Below, piece by piece: positions 1 to 9,630 of a stretch of 64,000 nucleotides of DNA. The translations under genes were made by a program, and so were the position numbers. This stretch comes from Cordylochernes scorpioides (Eukaryota; Arthropoda; Arachnida; Pseudoscorpiones; Chernetidae): positions 56,138,507-56,202,506 of the forward strand of contig CP092863.1 in the NCBI GenBank assembly GCA_030710605.1. The letters run 5' to 3'. Position 1 is the first letter of the stretch; every line of letters starts with the position of its first letter. The notes beneath the pieces are model-generated. The model was not told where the DNA came from. It saw nothing but the letters and a program-made list of their open reading frames with translations, and searched no databases.

Positions 1-926
1 ATATTAATAAAATATATATATATTATTTTAATTATGAATCATATACTCTTCCGAACGGGCTATTTTTAGATAATAAATAACACGCTGCGCGTTTATATAT
101 CTTCTTCTATATAGATAATAGGCTAACAGAGTTCTCAGTTGTAAAGTTTTAAGCTATCTCCTCCAAAGATACTTAACTATAAATAACCATCTATATACCA
201 AACCTTTCGTTATTTTTTGCTTCACATGATCGTTTTATTTTTATTTTCCAAAAATATTAATAGATTTTTTAATTTGTTCGATTTTGCAATCGTAGATTTT
301 TTTGCCTTCAAATGTTGTTAATCTTAACTTATTTGTTATTTATCATCATCGAATTGTTTATTTTTAAAACACGTTCTTTTGTATCATTACTTTTTACTAA
401 TTTCTAATATATATTTCGTATTTCTGATTCAATCGTTACTTAATTTTATTCTAATTTGTAAGTACTTTGTTATAGTTTTTCATTTAAATATAGCTCAATT
501 TTTGTGCCTGGTTTTCTTTTTTGCAGCATCTTTCCCAATGTCTTTGGCATCTGTTTTTTTTTTTCTCATAAATAGGCCGATGCTGTATTTGTATAATCAA
601 TTGTTGATTACTTAATTTGTTATGGTTTTTCATTTAAATTTAGCTCCATTTTTGTGTCTGGTTTACTTTTTTGCAGTATTTTCTTGGAATATTTTCTTTT
701 CAATCAATTATTTCCTCAAATGATTTGGGATTTCCTTTTTATGCCTTTCCTGGCATTCAGTTTTATAGTTTTCCTCTTTTTGGGTTCTTATTTTATCTTT
801 TTTTTCAGCGTCTTCTGTCATGCCTCGTAAAGGCCGTGGAAGACTCACTATCCAAACCGCTAGGCGTGGACTCGCCGATGGAACAACACCCCTAATTCTA
901 TTTCTCCTGTTCCCACTGAATATATT

Positions 927-1567
927 GTAGCAAAGAATTATTATTTTATTAGCAGAGTATTATTTTTCATGTTTATATTTTGCTATACTCTGTACACTTC
1001 CATCTTTTGCTTATTTTTTTGTTTATCACTCATAGTTTGTTCTTGCCTGAAATAAATTGTTGTATCATTCCGAAAAAGTTGGTCTTTCCTAATTTTCCAC
1101 GTGGCATTTTGGTGGAGATGCTGGGTAAGTTAGGGAAGACAAAATGAAGATTTCCGAAAAGACCTGAAGCCCATGGGTGCGGTGATATACATTTTCGTAG
1201 ACTGGCTCCAGGATTCCACCGACGTATCAAATCCAAGACTTCCCTCCAAGATGACGATGTCCCTATAGACGATACGACGACAAAGCCGCTTCTCACGCTG
1301 CAAGAATCTTTGGCAGAAGCACGTCAGATCCATGTCAGTATCTACAATAATTGTTACCTGTGGGTCACAGCTCTCATAGAGAAGGAGCTATGTAACAAAG
1401 TATGTATTATTTTATTAGCAGAGTATTATTTTTTATGTTCATATTTTTCTATACTCTGTACACTTCCCTCTTTTTCTTATCTTTTGTTTATCATTCATAG
1501 TTTGTTCTTGCCTGAAAAGAATTGTTGTATCATCCCGAAGTTGGTCTTCCCTAATTTTCCACGTGGC
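927..1567 (+). repeat. pair of ~175 bp direct repeats
   Basis: Positions 927-1106 and 1392-1567 are near-identical in order and content (GCAGAGTATTATTT, then TATACTCTGTACACTTCC, then TTGTTCTTGCCTGAA, ending in CCACGTGGCA). A weaker third relative lies at about 6306-6380 next to Helitron 3' ends. The 285 bp between the two copies can be read as a broken frame of about 80 codons that I do not recognise. Confidence 0.75.
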
Positions 1568-1714
1568 AATATCATTGGGGGCCTGTAAATAGTCTGCCCT
1601 AACTGCTCAGCCCTGCATTTCCCTTGGAAACTGTTGGTAGTTCATTAGATATCAATGATAGAGTACTGAATTGCTTACCAAACAGGTAAGTTTATAACAA
1701 CCTTCCCTTCATTT

Positions 1715-1860
1715 TGAAAAGGTTTCACTAAGGTTGATTTTGCTATGACTATAAATAAAGCTCAAGGCCAAACCTAGAGTGGGTCTCTTGCTACAAGTGC
1801 CTTTGTTTACGCAAGGACAGCTTTACCTAATGGCCCTCGTCAGCCTAGGGAGGACCTTAT
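1715..1860 (+). pseudogene. Helitron/Pif1-type helicase C-terminal remnant
   Basis: One frame reads VDFAMTINKAQGQT then a stop codon. A second frame continues with a GQLY-like block where the family has HGQLYVALSRV. In Helitron helicases these motifs lie near the C-terminus and take part in ATP-dependent DNA unwinding. The stop and the frame change make it a pseudogene. A paralogous remnant lies at 20375-20470 on the minus strand and shares the words TMTINKA/AMTINK and the downstream VGLL region. Confidence 0.65.
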
Positions 1861-1890
1861 TCCATGAGATCCACACGGGATCTAATGGAA

Positions 1891-2098
1891 TCTTGACAAT
1901 CTGCCAAAGAAGTGTTTAGCTGGCAATGTAGCAGGGCCAATTCTATGGCTAAAATATAGATGGAAATTTTTCCAGGAGGATATTGATCTAAAGAGACAAA
2001 GGTCGCCTCTCCCGTCAAAATAGATTTTCATCTATTTTAGCCATAGAATTGGCACAGCTACTTTTCCAGCTAAACATCTCTTTGGCAGATTGTCAAGA
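1891..2098. repeat. foldback (inverted repeat), ~70 bp arms
   Basis: The left arm at 1891-1965 (TCTTGACAATCTGCCAAAGA, then GGCCAATTCTATGGCTAAAA) is the imperfect reverse complement of 2024-2098. The roughly 60 bp spacer contains AGACAAAGGTCGCCTCTCCC, which resembles the outer end of the foldback at 17522-17975. It is probably a nonautonomous foldback/MITE-type element. Confidence 0.7.
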
Positions 2099-2442
2099 TC
2101 CTAAATTCGACCGCGTCTAGAACGGCTGAACTGTCAAATATATTCATTGATACAGATGTATCCGAGGCGCATGCGCGAGCGACACTCAACGAGGCTTACC
2201 CAAGAGCTTACGGTTGAATGCTAAATAATAAAGTTTAATTTATGTTATAAATATTTTCCTTTTTGTGAATAAATACATTGTGTATTATTGTTTAAAATAC
2301 CAGCTTTAAATATATTATAAGAAAACATCTTATTAAAAATTTAATAAATGTTTTCAAAAATATATTTAAACGTTTATAACAATATTTATATACGTTTACA
2401 AATTTATAAATAGGTTCAACTTTTGAATAGGCATTTTAATTT

Positions 2443-2535
2443 TTTTATTTTTCATTTTAATTTAGACACTTTCATTTTAAATTAGACATTTTCATTTTTA
2501 TTTAGACATTTTCAATTTTAATTTAGACACATTGA
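2443..2535 (+). repeat. short minisatellite, ~21 bp unit x4
   Basis: Four degenerate copies of TTTCATTTTAATTTAGACA lie in tandem. The surrounding 2100-2990 is AT-rich and holds no other recognisable feature. Confidence 0.75.
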
Positions 2536-2998
2536 CATTTCTATATATTATTTATTCAAGAGCACTTTGAAACCACTAAATAATATCGAATAGAGTTTTT
2601 ATTATACGAAAGAAGCGCTTGAAATGGGAATAGCGATGTTTGATATCATTTTTAAATCAGGTGAATTATAAACCCTTAATTAAACGCGTCCGTTTTTAGG
2701 ACGTAGGTACTCGCCCGAGCTTCCCGAGCTCGAACTTTATGATGGTAAAAAATGAAAAAATTATTTTTCAAAAAATAAAATCTTACCAATATATGTCATA
2801 ATTTGTATATAATTAAATGCAACCCCGACCCACTATGTATGTACCATGTATGATTTTCAAAGATTTAATAAAAGAATAAGGTAACTGGAGGAAAGAAAGT
2901 AACAAAAGACATAGGAAGTAAATCTAGAGGAGAACATATTTATTAATAACGACGCAGTTAACCTTCTGACCCCGGGTCCCTGCGAGCTAAGTTTAAAC

Positions 2999-3315
2999 CG
3001 ACACTTCCTGGAAAAACAGGACGTATCTAGTGACCAGAAGTTATAAATGTTAAAGCTAGCACTCAATACTTCCTGACAAAGCAGGACGTATTTTGATAAC
3101 GCGGAAGTAAATAAAGTGGAAATAGCACTCGACACTTCCTGTCAGGCAGGCCATATCTTTCATCAAGGAGAGCCGCGGGCCAATCAGAAGACAGCACCTT
3201 AAGTAGGTCAACCAATAGGAAAAGATCATGTGACATCTCTCGACCAATCAGAAGACAGCACCTTAAGTAGGTCAACCAATAGGAAAAGATCATGTGACAT
3301 CTCTCGACCAATCAG
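2999..3315 (+). repeat. two tandem repeat blocks, CCAAT-rich
   Basis: From 2999 to about 3170 a unit of about 66 bp recurs about 2.5 times (CACTTCCTG...CAGGACGTAT...TAGCACTC). From 3178 to 3304 a unit of about 63 bp is repeated almost exactly twice, with a partial third start. Each of these units carries CCAATCAG, CCAATAGG and CATGTGACATC. Repeated CCAAT boxes beside CATGTGAC are typical of enhancer repeats in LTR promoters; that role is an inference. Sequence from 3311 to 3731 shows nothing further. Confidence 0.75.
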
Positions 3316-3731
3316 AGAGAAACTGAGTCTTGGTGTTAAATCGAAAAACAAGAATAGTCAGTTGCTCCTTCGCTTCCAACAAGGTAACATCTACTCTAGA
3401 GATCTCTCTCTCTCCGCTCATTTCATCTAAATCCCATCATCGCCATGTGATCAACTAATTAATAAGTCAAATCGCTCAACTCTTCTCAAGCTTTCTTCCC
3501 TCCAACCCAGTTGCCTTTTACTTTCAAACCCAATCACGTGTCCTGATTATTCCTAACTGTATGCTTAAACTTCCACTCAAACGGCTGCGCTTCAACCAAA
3601 TCTCACCATTCGCATCCAACAACAAGAAACCCCGCAACGATATTGCCACATATATATACCTATATATAATAGTTTACCTTAGTAGATAGACAATAAGGAT
3701 TAAATTGATAGTTTTTTTTTAACGATCAAAT

Positions 3732-4710
3732 ATGCCTAGAAGCAAACAGCGATCATCTTTTGATCAAGTATCAGAGTTCGACAGAGGAAGGAGAGTGGCC
3801 TATTGAAATTGTGAATTATCTTTCAGGGAAATCGGTAGTCTTGTTGGACGAAACCAAACAACTGTAATGCGGATATGTGATCGTTGGATGCAGCAAGGTA
3901 CGATGGATCGATGTGTTCGATCGCATCCACCTCAGTGCACCACTCCACCGCCAATGGTTCGATGAAAGAAGAATGTGGAGGGCATAATGGAATGAAATTG
4001 TCTTTAATGACGAGTCACGCTTCTGTCTGCAACACCTCGATGGTCGGATTCTAGTCTGGAGACACCGTGGAGAGAGGATGCTAGACAGCTGCGTTATGCA
4101 CCACCACACTGGTCCTGCACCAGTATTTTGGTATGAGGCGGTATTGGATATCACTCTCGCACTCCTCTAGTATGCATTGCCGATACTTTAAACAGCCAAC
4201 GCTACATCTCCGAGGTGTTGGAGCCAGTTGTCCTTCCTTACCTTCAAGGCTTGCCCACAGTCATATTTCAACAGGATAATGCGCGACCACACGTGGCACG
4301 CATTGTCCAAAGGTTCTTCGTCAATCGCCAGATTGAATTGCTTCCCTGATCGGCTTGATCTCCGGAACTTCCGCCGATAGAAAACATGTGGCCCATTTTT
4401 GTTCAACGATTGACCCAGATTACATCCCTTGCTGACACACCAGATCAACTTTGGCAGCGTGTGGAAGTTGCTTGGTCTGCTGTACCCAAAGAACACATCC
4501 AAAGTATCTTTGAATCAATGCCGAGGCGTGTGGCAGCGGTGATCTCCAACAATGGTGGCTACTCTGGCTACTGATTCTGGCAGGAACCACGCTTAGCAGA
4601 TATCTATAGATTCAATCATTTGATACTTGGTTAACATGTTATCTATAAATTAAAATTTGTTGTGATATATCTTCTTTCTTGGTGTTGCAATTTGGGTGGC
4701 CAGCAGTGTA
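3732..4710 (+). pseudogene. Tc1-like (DD34E) transposon, broken transposase
   Basis: Cut-and-paste transposase remnant of the Tc1/mariner superfamily. The N-terminal helix-turn-helix starts at the ATG at 3732 (MPRSKQRSSFDQ) and soon hits a stop. About 100 residues covering the rest of the DNA-binding region are deleted near 3940. The catalytic part shows FNDES (first D) at about 4005, QQDNARPH (second D) at about 4270 and PIENMW (catalytic E) at about 4375, spread over more than one frame. The last open stretch, 4386-4574, ends in a GGYSGY tail typical of the family. The right terminal repeat ends CAGCAGTGTA at 4701-4710. No matching left terminal repeat is seen. It cannot make transposase. 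Confidence 0.9.
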
Positions 4711-4930
4711 TATATAATGTGAGTCCTATGAATATTTTGTAATAAGATTCGATAGTGCAGCCGTTTGATAAAAAAATGAAAATAATTTTTTTTCAATAAA
4801 CAGTTTATTATAAATAACTTGAGTAAAAATGGCTATATAAAATATTTTTGTGGTTATGGGAATAATCCAATATTTAGTGAACTATATAATAGGTTAATTA
4901 ATTACACATATGTGGAGAATCTTGCCGATT

Positions 4931-5620
4931 CTTCGTTTGCTCTGTTATAGTTGTTGTTGAGGGTTCAGGCAAGAATCCTCACGCGCCTAGCGGAGCCAGT
5001 GTGGCGGCGGCAACCGGCCGAGACTGGATCCCGGGAGTTTGGTTTTGGTTTTGGCTGCGAGCGGAGGTTACTCCGCGTCTAGCTGTATGTGGTGTTCTCC
5101 TTTATGTTCCGGCACTGGTTATAAATAAAACCGGTACCAAGGGAGCTCCGACGACTCAGAGTGGATTATTGACAACACAACAGTTGTGACAGCGAAGGTG
5201 CTGTCAACTGGAAGTTGGGATTGGATTGGTGAATTTTGCAGTCGGGATGGCAGGAGTGAGGACACAGGAATGGTTGGTCAAGGGAACCGATGCTGAGAGA
5301 CAGAGAGCATGGAGGAGAGTGAGCTTACGCCCAGCGATTCACGCTGGATCAGAAGACACGTCTAGTACGGATGAAACTCGGAGACGCTACTGAGACTTCC
5401 CCATTCGGGTGGTGTCACGTGACCTCCATTGAGATTCTGATTGGTCATTCATTACAACATGGAAGATGAATAATCGCCTTGATTGGTCCAAACGACTGGG
5501 AAGCCATCTCTGATAGTTATAGGAGAAAATGTGAGGAAGGAGCATTGACCTAAATAAAGTTGTTTTCAGCTAATTCAACTCCGGGGTCCTTTGTCTTGAA
5601 GTTCTCTGGAATAAAAGTGT
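4931..5620. other. GC-richer, LTR/promoter-like unassigned segment
   Basis: This block stands out from its AT-rich surroundings. On the minus strand it carries two or three CCAAT boxes (seen as ATTGG at about 5434, 5480 and upstream), and on the plus strand AATAAAG at about 5555. I see no credible reading frame (the longest is 62 codons). It may be a retroelement LTR or 5' region, but no paired copy was found in the window. Confidence 0.3.
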
Positions 5621-5937
5621 CGTTGACCTAGCGCTAATGATGCGAGATAAAAATATTTCCTCTTAACTCTAGGCCTAACTGCAATCGTTTATTAATATCT
5701 ATAATCGTATTATCTCCTTGTTTTTCTCTGTCTGTTTGACATACAGTCCGTATTTTATTTGGCTCTTAGCAGTACATCATGTCATACAGTAAGTTGGTAT
5801 AGGGTACAAGGTGGTTGGTTGGACATAGGCAGGGACCTGGTAGAATGACTGGGGTTTTAAATTATCAGACATATTTACATCAAAGTTGAATTGTATTCTT
5901 TTTAACTATAGTCAAATTATTTATATTTATTAATAAA

Positions 5938-6420
5938 CTAGCGGATGTACCCGACTTCGCCCGGGTTTTACCCGAGTAAAGGTTTGTCTAACGAATCCCT
6001 TGAAAAATACTCGATAAGTTGAATAAAATCAATATTAATTGGTTCCCTCGATAATTGGAAGTTAAATGAAAAGTATCTTGCCTTGGAATTGTATCATTAT
6101 TCTTGTATGGATGTACCCGGCTTCGCCCGGGTTTTACCCGAGTAAAGGTTTGTCTAACGAATCTCTCGATAAAGTGAACATTTTTTTCCCGGTCCCTTGA
6201 AAAATACTCGATAAGTTGAATAAAATCAATATTAATTGGTTCCCTCGGTAATTGGAAGTTAAAGGAATAGTATCTTGCCTTGGAATTGTATCATTATTCT
6301 TGTCTCAAAAAAATTGCCGTGTCATCCTGAATTTTGTCTTTCCTAATTTTCTACATTTCAAAATCATCGTATCATCATGATAATATTTAGAGCAGATTGT
6401 TGAATTATAACAGATAAATT
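5938..6420 (-). mobile_element. two tandem Helitron 3'-end fragments
   Basis: On the minus strand the first copy ends in the Helitron hallmark: a hairpin (ACCCGG...CCGGGT type, here with one mismatch), a short spacer and CTAG (5938-5941) followed by T. A second copy starts at about 6106 with a perfect ACCCGG/CCGGGT hairpin, but the terminal CTAG has been lost. Both share the inner segment TCGATAAGTTGAATAAAATC. The tandem arrangement fits repeated insertion or end-to-end amplification of a nonautonomous Helitron. Sequence from 6421 to 7176 is AT-rich with no recognisable feature. Confidence 0.7.
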
Positions 6421-7280
6421 AGAATATTTATCTTGATTATTTTTAGGCGAAAAAATCAATATATTATAAATATACATATTATTATTAAAGTTCAGGGTGT
6501 ATGGATATATATTTATTCATTAAATTAAAACTTCTGTTTAAATGTGTATTATTTTTAATGAACTCAGAAAGCATAAATAATTTGGATTTTTCTCTTAGCT
6601 TTCTTTTAATATTTCACTTTCTATTCACACATACAACATCTCTACTGTAATATCTTTCAACTTATTATCCTCATAATGGGCGTTTTTATTTATATCTTTC
6701 CTCATCTTTTGAAACATATTATATTTTTGTGTAATATAATAAAACTTGAAATAAAAATATATTTGACACGCAATTACATATAGAGCGCAAAATAAAAATT
6801 GTATAATGTATATTTTTATATATTTATGATTCTATAGCTATTCAAATATTTCAATACGTCAAGTCATTTAATATCATACTCTCTAAGATACCTAACAACA
6901 CTCACTTGATGAAGAATGTTTGAGCATGAAATTTATTAAGAAAAAAAAAATGTTAAACATCTACTAATTTATTTCAGAAATATAATTGAAACACGTTAAG
7001 TGGGAAAATTATAGTAGTATAGTTTAAATATTATGAATCGATATATATATATATATATGTTTTATTTATAACTAATTTTTAATTTCACAGAATAGATGAC
7101 TCCCTGGGGAGGTAGGCACCAGGTTATAAAAACCTCGATTGGTGTTAACAACTTTATTTATTAAAATAGGTTAGACAGTGTTTATATATAACGACAGTGA
7201 TAATCTTCTCGGTATTGTTTATGCGATAAAACAGAATAAGAGAAGAAAAGTTTCTTTATTAGACAAATTATAACGGTGCG

Positions 7281-7312
7281 AGCTTTCGGGTAAAAACCCC
7301 TTCTACAGGCGT
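7281..7312 (-). ncRNA. PLE hammerhead-like core, left arm
   Basis: Inverted copy of the motif at 9056-9080: CUGUAGA, a stem closed by GGG/CCC, then GAAAGC. Compared with the hammerhead consensus CUGANGA, position 6 is U instead of A. PLE terminal repeats are known to carry hammerhead motifs. Cleavage activity of this copy is doubtful. Confidence 0.45.
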
Positions 7313-7688
7313 GGTAGACGTGACACTATAACATAGGTAATGTGGCTAGAAAGAGAATATACACACATGATTATTTACATATTAGCGGAATATGCTATGC
7401 AAATGGGGATTTTTCATTTGTTATGACTATTGTAATTAAAGAGATAGTAGGCAAATAGGACATTTGTATATTTGGAGTTTTGAGTCTATAGAGGAATATG
7501 TTAACGTAAATTACAGGATATGTGATATTTCAAAGAATTTTAGGAAATGATGCTATTACTGTAAGGCCAGGAGAGCACGATAGGCATCAGGAAGATCTAT
7601 TTTGCGGTTGATGCTATTATGTCTGTGAGATTCTATGGATTCGAGAACTAATCGCTGGTGCTGGTTATGAATGCGTCTGTAATGCGGT

Positions 7689-8460
7689 TCCTTGACTCAC
7701 AGAGTGTAGATTCCCATACAGCTTCATCCATAGTACAACTTACCAAGCTCTGCTTGAGCATGAACTGTTTCACATTCCAAGAAAATCATTACAGACAAAT
7801 TAAGGGCTCTCCAATGGGTAGCCCTCTTTCCTCTATTGTCGCAGAAGTCGCTATGTCCGAAATAGACAACTGGATCACCCGTACCCTCCCCATAGATATA
7901 CAAATATGGCGCCGTTATATTGATGACGTCTTTTGCTTATGCAGACACGGCCAGGAGAGCACCATACTTGCAGCCCTCAATAGTTTTAACCCCAACATCT
8001 CCTTCACTTTGGAAATAGAATCAAACCAGGTCATCCCATTTCTAGACATCCTAATAATACGTACCACATCCTCATTCCACACCACAGTCTACTACAAAAA
8101 AACAGTGTCCCCCCAGTTATACCCATTTCAATTCACACTGTCCCATTTCCCACAAAATCAACATAGTAAAAACTCTCACCAAAAGAATCTATACCCACTG
8201 TTCGCTCGATATATTTAAAGAAATAGAGAAAAATCTCATCATATCGCACCTCTCTATAGCATCGTTTCCGCTTGAATTCATCAACAGACATTCATATACA
8301 CCTGGCCCCCCCAACCACCCTAAAATTTACAGATCATTATGTTTCCTTCCCTACTCCCCCTCCTCAGCCGACATAGCCAGAAGCCTTAAAGCATACGGTA
8401 TCCGCACCTTATATAAAAACTCCCCCAACCTGCTCACATCCCTCCGTCACCCATATACTA
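7689..8460 (+). pseudogene. PLE reverse transcriptase, 5'-truncated
   Basis: The true homology starts about ten codons into the open frame that begins at 7658; the first residues come from the inverted arm. SPMGSPLSS and the catalytic YIDD (about 7920) are intact, followed by the PFLDIL block. A frameshift near 8120 moves the reading frame, which then continues with ISHKINIVKTLTKR-type thumb sequence to about 8460. A second shift lies at a run of seven C at 8470-8476. PLE RTs prime at target DNA and are related to telomerase. The missing fingers region and two frameshifts make this copy inactive. Confidence 0.9.
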
Positions 8461-8466
8461 AATCGC

Positions 8467-8811
8467 ATGCCCCCCCCTGATCCCCTCCATTCTGTTGGCG
8501 CGGTCTACTCTGTCTCGTGTGAGCAATGCTCTGCCACATACGTTGGCGAGACAGGCAGATCCGTCGCCATCAGAATGTCTGAGCATTCTAGAAATATCTC
8601 CAACCACGACACCAGGTCCCTTCTTTACCAGCACACACTCAATACCGGCCATACATTCAACACCAACCACCCCACCATACATTACAGACGCATTCATAAC
8701 CAGCACCAGCGATTAGTTCTCGAATCCATAGAATCTTACAGACATAATAGCATCAACCGCAAAATAGATCTTCCTGATGCCTATCGTGCTCTCCTGGCCT
8801 TACAGTAATAG
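8467..8811 (+). pseudogene. PLE GIY-YIG endonuclease domain
   Basis: The 113-residue open frame starts after the C-run frameshift. It shows VYSVSCEQC (the GIY half with the cysteine pair) followed by TYVGETGRS (the YIG half), then RMSEH and a long C-terminal helix region ending at a stop after 8808. In canonical PLEs this endonuclease nicks target DNA for RT priming. The domain itself appears complete, but it is cut off from the RT by the upstream shift. Confidence 0.85.
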
Positions 8812-9044
8812 CATCATTTCCTAAAATTCTTTGAAATATCACATATCCAGTAATTTACGTTAACATATTCCTCTATAGACTCAAAACTCCAAATATACAA
8901 ATGCCCTATTTGCCTACTATCTCTTTAATTACAATAGTCATAACAAATGAAAAATCCCCATTTGCATAGCATATTCCGCTAATATGTAAATAATTATGTG
9001 TGTATATTCTCTTTCTAGCCACATTACCTATGTTATAGTGTCAC

Positions 9045-9095
9045 GTCTACCACGCCTGTAGAAGGGGTTTTTACCCGAAAGCTCGCACCGTTATA
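9045..9095 (+). ncRNA. PLE hammerhead-like core, right arm
   Basis: CUGUAGA at 9056-9062 is followed by a stem II of GGG(G)/CCC with a U-rich loop, then GAAA at 9077-9080 and GCUCGCACCGUU. The spacing matches a hammerhead core, with A6 replaced by U. The related PLE tail at 23352-23396 keeps the consensus CUGAAGA. Stems I and III are not convincing by eye. Confidence 0.45.
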
Positions 9096-9157
9096 ATTTG
9101 TCTAATAAAGAAACTTTTCTTCTCTTATTCTGTTTTATCGCATAAGTGTTTATATAT

Positions 9158-9608
9158 TGTGGGTGGCATGGAATTCTAGGCGGAGTCAGATAACAAATTA
9201 TTTATTGTAAAATCAACTTTTAATTCCATTTATTTTTACAAATTATCAGAAGGGTTAAATTGGTGTATACTACATGTTAAAGTTATTTTTGTTTATATGT
9301 GTGTGTGGTCAAATATCAATTCTAGATTATATAATGTTAGACATATGTGCTTGATATATTATAGATAAATATTTACATTTCATATTATTTATGATTTATA
9401 TTTAGAATGATGTATAATTATTTTATTATATTGATATGGCAACAATTAATATGATATTAATGTTAATTCATATAATTTTAATAAAGTATATGTTATAAGC
9501 ATTATATATTTATAAGATGAATAATTTTAATATTTGAATTGAATAGTTATTAGACAAATTAAAACTTATAATGAAAATAGGAAAAGTTAATATTTGGGAG
9601 CCGCTACA
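9158..9608 (-). repeat. gypsy 3' LTR
   Basis: 451 bp partner of the LTR at 14003-14453. It abuts the polypurine tract at about 9609-9624 on its inner side and the PLE target duplication on its outer side. Confidence 0.95.
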
Positions 9609-9630
9609 TCACTCCCCCGCCAGTGAAGAC

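Larger units (their letters stand above)
100..1900 (+). mobile_element. Helitron-like element, 5' end and decayed interior
   Basis: The 5' boundary is placed at the TC following an A at 99. The sequence from 100 to about 355 is the reverse complement of about 22040-22293, while the flanks outside position 100 and 22293 differ, so two copies share an exact 5' end beginning TCTTCTT and a TATATAGA stretch. A short reading frame opens at about 822 (MPRKGRGR...). A helicase-like block lies at 1715-1860: FAMTINKAQGQT can be read in frame, followed by a stop and a frameshifted GQLY block, the C-terminal motifs of Pif1/Helitron helicases. Nothing between is an intact Rep-helicase. The 3' hairpin with CTAG was not found on this strand, so the right limit is open. 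Confidence 0.5.
7177..9157 (+). mobile_element. Penelope-like element (PLE) with inverted ends
   Basis: The core encodes RT and GIY-YIG endonuclease (7689-8808, +). The 3' segment of about 450 bp (8698-9146) reappears in inverted orientation at the left (about 7220-7688), so the element is flanked by long inverted arms, as is often described for PLEs. A 13 bp direct repeat, AGTGTTTATATAT, occurs at 7177-7189 and 9145-9157 and is a likely target-site duplication. A gypsy element inserted exactly at the end of the right copy. The RT is truncated at its N-terminus where the left arm begins. Confidence 0.85.

Noticed and set aside
379-615. 78-codon hydrophobic ORF as a membrane protein
   Set aside because: T-rich DNA gives Phe/Leu/Ile-rich translations on chance alone, and the region is shared non-coding Helitron-type leader.
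6905-6950. TTGATGA...GAAA as a further hammerhead
   Set aside because: C3 is replaced by T, stem II is weak, and no stem I partner was found; it looks like chance.
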